A stretch of 30,104 nt of DNA from the NCBI GenBank assembly GCA_023230755.1, contig JALNWS010000027.1, forward strand, positions 1 through 30,104, in the 5' to 3' direction. A program made the position numbers and the translations under genes. The notes under the pieces were generated by a model that was not told the DNA's origin, did not search any database, and was given only the letters and a program-made list of their open reading frames with translations. Source of the DNA: Azoarcus sp. (GTDB lineage: Bacteria > Pseudomonadota > Gammaproteobacteria > Burkholderiales > Rhodocyclaceae). Within the stretch, counting starts at the first letter, position 1, and each line of letters begins with the position of its first letter. This document shows positions 23,846 through 30,104 of this stretch, piece after piece.

Positions 23846-25591
23846 ATGCGCGCCAGCCAGTTTCACCTGTTCACCCTCAAGGAAGCCCCCTCCGACGCCG
23901 AAGTCGTCAGCCAGAAGCTGATGCTGCGCGCAGGCATGATCCGCAAGGTCGCCGCGGGCATCTACAACTACATGCCGATGGGTCTGCGTTCGATTCGCAA
24001 GGTCGAGGCCATCATCCGCGACGAACTTGATCGCGCCGGTGCGATGGAGATCGTCATGCCGATCGTGCAACCCGCCGAGCTGTGGCAGGAGACAGGGCGC
24101 TGGGACAAGATGGGTGCCGAGATGCTGCGCTTCAAGGACCGTCACGACCGCGACTTCGCCATGCAGCCGACCTCGGAAGAGGTGGTGACCGACATCGCTC
24201 GCCAGGAGCTGAAGAGCTATCGGCAGCTGCCGAAGAACTTCTATCAGATCCAGACCAAGTTCCGCGACGAGCGTCGCCCCCGCTTCGGTGTGATGCGCGG
24301 TCGCGAGTTCGTGATGAAGGACGCCTACTCCTTTGACCGCGACATGGACGCTGCCGGCCGCAGCTACGACAACATGTATGCCACCTACTGCCGGATCTTC
24401 GACCGTATCGGCCTCGAATATCGAGCCGTTGCGGCCGACACCGGCGCCATTGGCGGAGACCGCTCGCACGAATTCCAGGTGATTGCCGAGACCGGCGAGG
24501 ACGCCATCGTCTATTGCCCGGACTCCGACTACGCTGCCAATATCGAACTCGCCGAGGCGCTCGCCCTGCAAGCCGCGCGCGGCGAAGCTCGGATCGCACT
24601 CGAGAAGACGCCAACCCCGGGCAAGGCGACCTGTGCCGATGTCGCCGACCTGCTTCAGGTTGGGCTCGATACGACGGTCAAATCGCTCGTATTGGCAAGC
24701 GACGAGAGCGACGACAAGGGCGAGATCGTCAAGACCACCGTGTGGCTGCTGCTGGTCCGCGGCGACCACTCGCTGAACGAAGTGAAGGCCGGCAAGATCG
24801 AAGGCCTGGGAAGCGATTTCCGCTTTGCGACGGAGGCCGAGATCATCGAGCACTTCGGCTGCAAGCCTGGCTATCTGGGCCCGATCGGGCTCAGGAAGCC
24901 TGTACGCATTGTTGCCGACCGCAGCGTTGCCAACATGTCCGACTTCATCTGTGGCGCCAACGAGGAAGACTTCCATTACACGGGCGTGAACTGGGGGCGC
25001 GATCTGCCCGAACCCGATTTCGTTGCTGATATCCGCAATGTGGTCGAGGGCGACCCCTCACCCGACGGCAAGGGTGTGCTCGCCATCCAGCGCGGTATCG
25101 AGGTAGGCCATGTGTTCTATCTCGGCAACAAGTATTCAAAAGCGATGAATGCGAGCTTCCTCGATATTGACGGCAAGCCAAAGCACTTCGAGATGGGCTG
25201 CTACGGCATCGGGGTAACCCGCATCGTCGGTGCCGCCATCGAGCAAAACCATGATGAGCGCGGAATCATCTGGCCCGCCGCGATCGCGCCGTTCGAGGTG
25301 GTGATCTGCGGCGTCGGCTGGGGCAAGTCCGAACTTGTGCGCGACGAAGCGACCAGGCTCTACGAGACGCTGAAAAGTGCCGGTATCGATGTCATCCTTG
25401 ACGATCGTGACGAGCGTCCCGGCGTCATGTTTGCCGACTGGGAACTGATCGGCATCCCGCACCGGATCACGATTGGCGATCGCGGACTGAAGGAAGGCAT
25501 GGTCGAGTACCAGACCCGGCGCGATGGCGAGCAACACAAGCTCGCGCCTGCAGACATCGCCGCCCACGTCATCGCTCGGCTGCGCGCCTGA
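23846..25591 (+). CDS. proS: Prolyl-tRNA synthetase
   Basis: 581 residues, bacterial-type class II synthetase. Catalytic core with motif 1 near residues 60-80, motif 2 with TKFRDERRPRFGVMRGREF (about 138-156) and motif 3 CYGIGVTRIVGAA (about 450). Between motifs 2 and 3 is the INS editing domain (about 225-405, YbaK-like) that hydrolyses Ala-tRNA(Pro). A C-terminal anticodon-binding domain spans about 470-581. ATG 23846 gives the standard MRASQFHLFTLKEAPSDAEV start. It is followed after 20 bp by the transglycosylase gene, so the two may be co-transcribed. Confidence 0.98.
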   Translation: MRASQFHLFTLKEAPSDAEVVSQKLMLRAGMIRKVAAGIYNYMPMGLRSIRKVEAIIRDELDRAGAMEIVMPIVQPAELWQETGRWDKMGAEMLRFKDRHDRDFAMQPTSEEVVTDIARQELKSYRQLPKNFYQIQTKFRDERRPRFGVMRGREFVMKDAYSFDRDMDAAGRSYDNMYATYCRIFDRIGLEYRAVAADTGAIGGDRSHEFQVIAETGEDAIVYCPDSDYAANIELAEALALQAARGEARIALEKTPTPGKATCADVADLLQVGLDTTVKSLVLASDESDDKGEIVKTTVWLLLVRGDHSLNEVKAGKIEGLGSDFRFATEAEIIEHFGCKPGYLGPIGLRKPVRIVADRSVANMSDFICGANEEDFHYTGVNWGRDLPEPDFVADIRNVVEGDPSPDGKGVLAIQRGIEVGHVFYLGNKYSKAMNASFLDIDGKPKHFEMGCYGIGVTRIVGAAIEQNHDERGIIWPAAIAPFEVVICGVGWGKSELVRDEATRLYETLKSAGIDVILDDRDERPGVMFADWELIGIPHRITIGDRGLKEGMVEYQTRRDGEQHKLAPADIAAHVIARLRA

Positions 25592-25611
25592 GCCGGCCAG
25601 CCCCCAATCTC

Positions 25612-26265
25612 ATGACCACCTCGCGCCCTTTCCGGAACACGCGCCGCCTGCTGGGGGCGGTGCTGCTGTCACTTGCTGCGAGCCAGGCATTTGCGGGCGC
25701 GCAGCAGTACGAACCGCTCGCGGCGAGCGTGCGCGCAGCCCTGTATGAAGCGGTCAGTGACGCGGCCCCGCCGACCTTGCCGATCGGGGACGCAGGCGAA
25801 CGCGCCCGGTGGCTGAGCGACATGTCGCGCAGACTGGAAAAACGCATCCCCGACGAGAACTACCGCACCGAACTGCTCACGTCGATTCATTACGAGGCGA
25901 CACGAGCCGGACTCGACCCCCAGATGGTGCTCGGACTGATTCAGGTCGAGAGCAATTTCCGCAAGTACGCGATCTCTTCCGCAGGGGCGCGGGGCTTCAT
26001 GCAGGTCATGCCGTTCTGGCTGAAGGTCATCGGGCGCGAGGAGGACAACCTGTTCCACCTGCGCACGAACCTGCGTTACGGCTGCACCATTCTCCGCCAC
26101 TATCTCGATATCGAGAAAGGCGACCTCTACCGTGCCCTGGGGCGATACAACGGCAGCCTGGGCAAGCCGACCTACCCCAACCTGGTGCGCACCGCCTGGG
26201 AGCGCCACTGGTCATGGACGCCCACACGTCTTGCGGCCAGCGAGGGCGCGGTAACGCCCAACTGA
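25612..26265 (+). CDS. Lytic transglycosylase (SLT domain)
   Basis: 217 residues. The signal peptide ends at about residue 28 (ASQAFA-GAQQ). The SLT/goose-lysozyme-like domain spans about 85-195. Its catalytic glutamate is in LIQVESNFRKYAISSAGARG, followed by FMQVMPFWLKV and YNGSLGKPTYPNLV. It cleaves the glycan strand of peptidoglycan to a 1,6-anhydro end, in the periplasm. It lies 20 bp after proS, an arrangement seen in related betaproteobacteria. It converges on the bactofilin gene at 23 bp; the pairing of a wall hydrolase with a bactofilin recalls functional links reported elsewhere. Confidence 0.92.
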   Translation: MTTSRPFRNTRRLLGAVLLSLAASQAFAGAQQYEPLAASVRAALYEAVSDAAPPTLPIGDAGERARWLSDMSRRLEKRIPDENYRTELLTSIHYEATRAGLDPQMVLGLIQVESNFRKYAISSAGARGFMQVMPFWLKVIGREEDNLFHLRTNLRYGCTILRHYLDIEKGDLYRALGRYNGSLGKPTYPNLVRTAWERHWSWTPTRLAASEGAVTPN

Positions 26266-26288
26266 AAACCGCGCCCGACGGCGCGCAA

Positions 26289-26903
26289 TCAGCCGGCCAC
26301 GGCCGTCAACGACTTCATTTCCTGACTTGAAGGCTTGTCCTGCGGGCGCTGCTCGGACTTCCCTGCGGCTGCAAGTGGCTGAACATCGCCCGACACTTCG
26401 CCGCCCTCCTCGATCAGAATACGTCCATAGCGGATCTTGCCGCTGACCCGGCCGGTGGAATGGATGAACAACTGCTCCCGAGCGGTCAACTCGCCTTCGA
26501 ACACGCCATGAATCTCGGCGATGTCGATCCCGACCTTGCCACTGAAGGCGCCCGCTTCGGCAATACGGATCACCCGGCTGTCCATCGTCGCCTCGACGCG
26601 ACCTTCGACCACCAGCGTGTCGCAATCGAGAATCTCGGCCCCCTTGAGCTTGACGTCAGGACCGACGATCAAGCGGCTGCCCGTCGCTTCCGCCGCACCT
26701 GCGCCCACCTCGGCCCGGTTCAGGCCCGGCTCCACGGGTTTTGACACACTGTCGGGCGCAGGCGACACCGTACTCGGCGATGCGCTCGCGCCGGAAGACG
26801 TCGTACTCGTCGTAAGCGCCGGCGAAGTGCTGCCGACAGGCCTTGAACTGCGTCCTACAGCGGGTTCGGCAGATTTGGGGAACATGCTGGGCTTGTTGAA
26901 CAT
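26289..26903 (-). CDS. Bactofilin
   Basis: 204 residues from ATG 26903 (MFNKPSMFPKSAEPAVGRSS), with AGGAG 6 bp upstream. A disordered tail rich in S, T, P and A (about 10-75) precedes the bactofilin beta-helix domain (about 78-178). That domain shows the repeating short strands 'CDTLVVEGRVEATMD', 'IAEIHGVFEGELTA' and 'GRILIEEGGEVSGDV'. Bactofilins polymerise without nucleotides into membrane-attached filaments that position wall enzymes or shape the cell. A short charged C-terminal tail follows. A -24/-12 promoter-like sequence is at 26956-26971. It is divergent from a sigma-54 activator gene. Confidence 0.93.
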   Translation of the reverse strand: MFNKPSMFPKSAEPAVGRSSRPVGSTSPALTTSTTSSGASASPSTVSPAPDSVSKPVEPGLNRAEVGAGAAEATGSRLIVGPDVKLKGAEILDCDTLVVEGRVEATMDSRVIRIAEAGAFSGKVGIDIAEIHGVFEGELTAREQLFIHSTGRVSGKIRYGRILIEEGGEVSGDVQPLAAAGKSEQRPQDKPSSQEMKSLTAVAG

Positions 26904-26955
26904 GGCATCTCCTGATTGAGGCGACGCTCCGGGATGGAGCATCAAGGCAGCGTAT

Positions 26956-26971
26956 TGCAAGCACCGTACCC
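26956..26971 (-). promoter_or_regulatory. Candidate sigma-54 (-24/-12) promoter of bactofilin
   Basis: Minus strand GGGTACG-GTGC-TTGCA (26971-26956). It matches five of seven -24 positions, a full TTGCA -12 element and exact GG-N10-GC spacing. The predicted start near 26945 gives a leader of about 42 nt. Confidence 0.5.
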
Positions 26972-27040
26972 GGCACGAAAAAGCATTACACAACAATAAC
27001 CTGAAGGCGGACGACGCGCAGCATCACTCCACGCGCCCGT

Positions 27041-27062
27041 GCGACACATGCGAATGTGTCGC
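27041..27062. promoter_or_regulatory. 9-bp inverted repeat GCGACACAT-N4-ATGTGTCGC
   Basis: Perfect arms (27041-27049 and 27054-27062). Its right half-site TGTCGC is shared with the next dyad, making a run of three GCGACA/TGTCGC half-sites, about 106 bp upstream of the proposed bactofilin start. Confidence 0.55.
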
Positions 27063-27074
27063 CTCCAGGCGACA
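27057..27074. promoter_or_regulatory. TGTC-N10-GACA site, GlrR-type upstream activating sequence
   Basis: TGTCGCCTCCAGGCGACA, a perfect 8-bp dyad around CC. It fits the TGTC-N10-GACA consensus reported for GlrR enhancers in enterobacteria. It lies about 120 bp upstream of the proposed bactofilin sigma-54 start and 178 bp before the GlrR-like gene. Confidence 0.6.
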
Positions 27075-27252
27075 GATGCTGGCCGCGAAGGATGAATAGC
27101 TTGCTGCAAATACACTTCCCGATGTCGTGAAACGGCGACGACCCGGCATTGAAACATCATCTTGCACTTGCTTACCGGAGGCAGCCGCCCGCCCCGCCTA
27201 CACTCGGTTCGTTGCGTTTTACCACTCGAAGCATAGACGACCCCATCAGCCA

Positions 27253-28305
27253 ATGCTCCTCCAACCGTCTTCCGACCGCACAAGCCGTCGCGCGCATCTG
27301 CCGCAGCCGACCACACGCGCGACCGGCAGCAGCGCCGGACAGGCCATCATCAGCCGCAGCGAGCGCATGCAGACTTTGCTGGATGAAGCGCGGATGCTTG
27401 CCAATACCGATGCGAGCGTGCTGATTCAGGGAGAGAGTGGCAGTGGCAAGGAGTTGCTGGCACACTTCATCCACCAGTCCAGTCCGCGCGCAGCAGCCCC
27501 CTTCATCGCGATCAACTGCAGTGCCATTCCGGAACACCTGCTCGAATCCGAACTGTTCGGTCATGTCCGCGGCGCCTTCAGCGGCGCAATAAACGCCCAT
27601 CCGGGCCTGTTCGAGGCCGCCAACGGGGGGACACTGCTTCTCGACGAAATCGGAGACATGCCGCTGACGCTGCAGAGCAAGCTCCTGCGGGTGTTACAGG
27701 AGCGCTCGGTGCGGGCGGTCGGCGCCACACACAGCCGGCCGGTCGATGTGCGCATTCTGTCGGCCACGCATTGCGACCTTCACAGCGCGCGGGCCGAAGG
27801 ACGCTTTCGCGAGGATCTCTATTACCGGATCAAGGTCGTCGGCCTGCGTCTGCCCTCGCTCGACGAGCGGCGCGAAGACATCCCTTTGCTTGCCGCACAC
27901 TTCCTGGAAGAGATTGCGCGACGCGACGGAAAGCGTCTGCGCGGATTCTCGTCCCGGGCCATGCAAGCCCTGTGTGTTGCCGACTGGCCGGGAAACATCC
28001 GTGAGTTGCAGAATGTGATCGAGCAGGTCTGTGCCCTGAGTACGGGCACGCAGATCTCGCTGGCGCAGGTCGAGCGGGCGCTGCACGGCAGCTCGTTCAA
28101 ACGCCTGAGCTATGCCGACGCGAAAGCGCGCTTCGAACACGACTACCTGACCCAGCTACTGTCATTGACCGGCGGCAATGTGTCGGACGCAGCCCGGCTG
28201 GCGGAACGCAATCGCACCGAATTCTATCGCCTGCTGCAGCGCCACCAGCTCGATCCTGCGCAATTTCGCCGCAGCTGCGATTCAACTCGCGGCGCGGGGG
28301 GCTGA
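27253..28305 (+). CDS. Receiver-less sigma-54-dependent transcriptional activator, GlrR-like
   Basis: 350 residues from ATG 27253 (MLLQPSSDRTSRRAHLPQPT). AAA+ domain (about 30-260) with Walker A GESGSGKE (60-67), sigma-54 contact loop GAFSGA (107-112, serine in place of the usual threonine of GAFTGA), Walker B LLLDEI and arginine finger region REDLYYR. The C-terminal Fis-type helix-turn-helix, ARFEHDYLTQLLSLTGGNVS then DAARLAERNRTEFYRLLQRH, is close to GlrR (YfhA). GlrR normally has an N-terminal receiver; here only about 30 unstructured residues precede the AAA+ domain. It should therefore be active without phosphorylation, as PspF is. A GTG-started extension to 27127 adds no receiver. The start has no good Shine-Dalgarno. 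Confidence 0.88.
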   Translation: MLLQPSSDRTSRRAHLPQPTTRATGSSAGQAIISRSERMQTLLDEARMLANTDASVLIQGESGSGKELLAHFIHQSSPRAAAPFIAINCSAIPEHLLESELFGHVRGAFSGAINAHPGLFEAANGGTLLLDEIGDMPLTLQSKLLRVLQERSVRAVGATHSRPVDVRILSATHCDLHSARAEGRFREDLYYRIKVVGLRLPSLDERREDIPLLAAHFLEEIARRDGKRLRGFSSRAMQALCVADWPGNIRELQNVIEQVCALSTGTQISLAQVERALHGSSFKRLSYADAKARFEHDYLTQLLSLTGGNVSDAARLAERNRTEFYRLLQRHQLDPAQFRRSCDSTRGAGG

Positions 28306-28312
28306 GTACCGC

Positions 28313-29755
28313 TCAGGCGGTGCCGCCGACCGTCAGTCCGTCGATACGCAAGGTCGGTTGTCCGACCCCCACCGGCACGCTCTGACCGTCCTTGCCGCAC
28401 GTGCCGACACCGGGATCGAGCGCCATGTCGTTGCCGATCATGCTCACCCGGGTCAGTACATCGGGGCCGTTACCGATCAGGGTTGCACCCTTCACCGGAC
28501 GCGTCACCTTGCCGTTCTCGATCAGGTAGGCCTCGGAGGTCGAAAACACGAACTTGCCCGACGTAATATCGACCTGTCCGCCGCCGAAGTTTGCCGCATA
28601 CAAGCCCTTCTTGACCGACTTGATGATCTCTGCCGGATCCTTGTCGCCATTGAGCATGTAGGTATTGGTCATGCGCGGCAGCGGCAGGTGGGCATAGGAC
28701 TCGCGTCGACCGTTGCCGGTTGGCGCCATGCCCATCAGGCGGGCATTCATCGTGTCCTGCATGTAGCCGGTAAGGATGCCGTCTTCGATCAGCACGGTAT
28801 TTTCGGTCGGGTTGCCTTCGTCGTCGATACTCAGGGAGCCGCGACGGTCCGGGATGGTGCCGTCATCGACCACCGTAACGCCACGTGCGGCGACCTGCTG
28901 GCCGATACGGCCGGCAAACGCCGAACTGCCCTTGCGGTTGAAATCGCCCTCAAGCCCGTGTCCGATTGCCTCGTGCAACAGGATACCCGGCCAGCCCGGG
29001 CCGAGCACCACCGGCATGGTGCCGGCCGGCGCCGGGTCGGCATCGATATTGACGCTGGCCTGATGCACCGCAGCCCTGGCGTAGTCGCGGAGGCGCTCGT
29101 CACAGAAGTAGCCGTAGTCGTAACGTCCGCCCCCGCCCGCACTGCCCTGCTCACGGCGACCGTTGGACTCCATGATCACCGTGATCGAAACCCGCACCAG
29201 CGGACGCACATCGGCGGCCATATGGCCATCGTTGCGTGCTACCAGCACGACCTCCCAGGAGCCGGCGATGTGCGCCATGACCTGGGTGACGCGCGGGTCT
29301 TCGCCGCGGGCAAAACTCTCCAGCCGCTCCAGCAGCTTCACCTTGGCGGTGTCATCGAGCGAATCGAGCGGATCGTCCGCACGATACAAGCGGCTACGCG
29401 TCTTGTAAGGAGTGATCACTGCCTTGCGCCGATCGCCAACGTCGGCGATCGCACGCGTTGCCGTCGCAGCGCCAACAAGCGCATCCAGCGAGATGTCGTC
29501 CGAATAGGCAAAGGCGGTCTTTTCGCCACTGATGGCCCGCACACCGACACCTTGCTCGATGTCGAAACTGCCCGACTTGACGATCCCCTCCTCAAGACTC
29601 CATGCCTCGGAACGCTGATACTGGAAGTACAGGTCGGCGTAATCAATCTGGTGCCGCATCAGCTTGCGGAACACCTTTTCCAGCTCGGCCTCACCCAGTC
29701 CATAAGGAGAGAGCAGGTATTTGTCGGCAACTTTCAGGGGATTCTTGCTCATCAT
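28313..29755 (-). CDS. tldD: Metalloprotease TldD
   Basis: 480 residues, the usual length. TldD pairs with TldE (PmbA) to form a zinc protease that degrades unfolded or leader peptides, as in microcin B17 and CcdA processing. The zinc-binding motif HEAIGHGLEGD (HExxxH) is present at about residues 260-270. A conserved C-terminal tail 'DPGVGTCGKDGQSVPVGVGQ' completes the active site. PmbA is not in the window. ATG 29755 is followed by a second ATG; either may serve. It converges on the sigma-54 activator gene at 7 bp and lies 60 bp downstream of the hydrolase gene, probably in one operon. Confidence 0.97.
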   Translation of the reverse strand: MMSKNPLKVADKYLLSPYGLGEAELEKVFRKLMRHQIDYADLYFQYQRSEAWSLEEGIVKSGSFDIEQGVGVRAISGEKTAFAYSDDISLDALVGAATATRAIADVGDRRKAVITPYKTRSRLYRADDPLDSLDDTAKVKLLERLESFARGEDPRVTQVMAHIAGSWEVVLVARNDGHMAADVRPLVRVSITVIMESNGRREQGSAGGGGRYDYGYFCDERLRDYARAAVHQASVNIDADPAPAGTMPVVLGPGWPGILLHEAIGHGLEGDFNRKGSSAFAGRIGQQVAARGVTVVDDGTIPDRRGSLSIDDEGNPTENTVLIEDGILTGYMQDTMNARLMGMAPTGNGRRESYAHLPLPRMTNTYMLNGDKDPAEIIKSVKKGLYAANFGGGQVDITSGKFVFSTSEAYLIENGKVTRPVKGATLIGNGPDVLTRVSMIGNDMALDPGVGTCGKDGQSVPVGVGQPTLRIDGLTVGGTA

Positions 29756-29815
29756 GTATCCAGTTTAGGCGCTACCGCTTTGACCCGGTTTGCGCGAATT
29801 CGATCGTTGTGCCAC

Positions 29816-30104
29816 TCAGGCACGGGCTGCCAGCTCGCCGAGACAGCGGTGGCGCAGCGCCGGCAGGCTGTCGCGCAGCGAAGCCAGACGGGCGAAATCC
29901 ACGTCCGCCGTCACCACACCGGGCCCCTTGTCGAGCACACCCAGCACTTCCCCCCAGGGGTCGATGATCATCGTATGCCCCCAGGTCACCCTGCCACCCG
30001 GGTGCTCGCCGCCTTGCGCAGGCGCCATGACGTAGCACTGGTTCTCAATCGCACGGGCGCGCAGCAGAACCTCCCAGTGCGCACGGCCGGTCGTGTAAGT
30101 AAAG
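29816..30104 (-). CDS. Carbon-nitrogen hydrolase (nitrilase superfamily), C-terminal part
   Basis: Partial: the frame runs in from the right window edge and ends at TGA 29818-29816. The visible 95 residues start FTYTTGRAHWEVLLRARAIE, then NQCYVMAPAQGGEHPGGRVT, and 'HTMIIDPWGEVLGVLDKGPG'. This is the conserved C-terminal third of Nit1/omega-amidase-type hydrolases. The catalytic glutamate, lysine and cysteine are expected upstream, outside the window. A hydrolase of this type beside tldD is a common betaproteobacterial pair. Likely roles are repair or deamidation of small metabolites (for example deaminated glutathione); the exact substrate cannot be told. Confidence 0.9.
   Translation of the reverse strand, partial: FTYTTGRAHWEVLLRARAIENQCYVMAPAQGGEHPGGRVTWGHTMIIDPWGEVLGVLDKGPGVVTADVDFARLASLRDSLPALRHRCLGELAARA

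Noticed and set aside
27085..27105. Second -24/-12-like sequence facing the activator gene (GGATGAATAGCTTGC)
   Set aside because: GG to GC spacing is 11, not 10, and sigma-54 spacing is strict.
27127..27252. Upstream extension of the sigma-54 activator that might hold a receiver
   Set aside because: Only 42 residues from a GTG, basic and low complexity; no aspartate pocket or receiver pattern.

Overview
The window is GC-rich chromosomal DNA from a proteobacterium, most likely a betaproteobacterium of the Azoarcus/Thauera/Aromatoleum type (Rhodocyclales). That placement is an inference from familiar protein families (CNP1-like protein, SpoIIAA-like protein, Coq7, ErpA) and from neighbourhoods such as clpS-clpA, rplM-rpsI, tyrS-murI and tldD-nitrilase. 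I saw no rRNA, tRNA, phage, IS element or CRISPR array. Almost everything is housekeeping. The unusual material lies in the left edge and in a few intergenic regions. Layout: (1) 1-690, a 3'-truncated coaBC (minus) meets, tail to tail, a fragment of a LysR/NhaR-like gene (plus) at a TTCGAA site. (2) 729-5285, radC, rpmB-rpmG, a cold-shock gene with a long leader, and clpS-clpA. (3) 5427-7527, rraA and isocitrate lyase aceA, with a palindrome next to the aceA promoter. (4) 7654-10486, a periplasmic LTXXQ/Spy-like protein divergent from an OmpR-type two-component system. (5) 10526-13581, glpK-glpD for glycerol use (minus). (6) 13720-15842, an EamA transporter and a SpoIIAA-like/mercaptopyruvate sulfurtransferase pair. 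(7) 15849-19306, tyrS-murI (minus), divergent from an M23 endopeptidase. (8) 19379-20884, erpA and rplM-rpsI (minus). (9) 20885-21453, a 569-bp intergenic region with an AT-rich core; it holds a candidate sRNA gene and the osmC promoter. (10) 21454-23674, osmC, then coq7, a CNP1-like gene and rppH on minus. (11) 23846-26265, proS and a lytic transglycosylase. (12) 26289-28305, bactofilin divergent from a receiver-less GlrR-like sigma-54 activator. (13) 28313-30104, tldD and a partial carbon-nitrogen hydrolase. Two intergenic regions stand out. First, minus-strand positions 21131-21019 have the layout of a small RNA of about 113 nt: a good -35/-10, a 5' hairpin, two CU-CCUCC (anti-Shine-Dalgarno) motifs with one fully in a hairpin loop, and an intrinsic terminator. 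It is flanked by two related TTGTGC-N3-GCAC dyads, one exactly filling the -35/-10 spacer of a proposed osmC promoter. Second, between bactofilin and the GlrR-like gene there is an exact TGTC-N10-GACA site (the form known for GlrR enhancers) about 120 bp upstream of a -24/-12 promoter-like sequence aimed at bactofilin. This suggests a small sigma-54 circuit tying an always-active activator to a cytoskeletal/cell-wall protein. Both are read from sequence only and need experimental or comparative confirmation.
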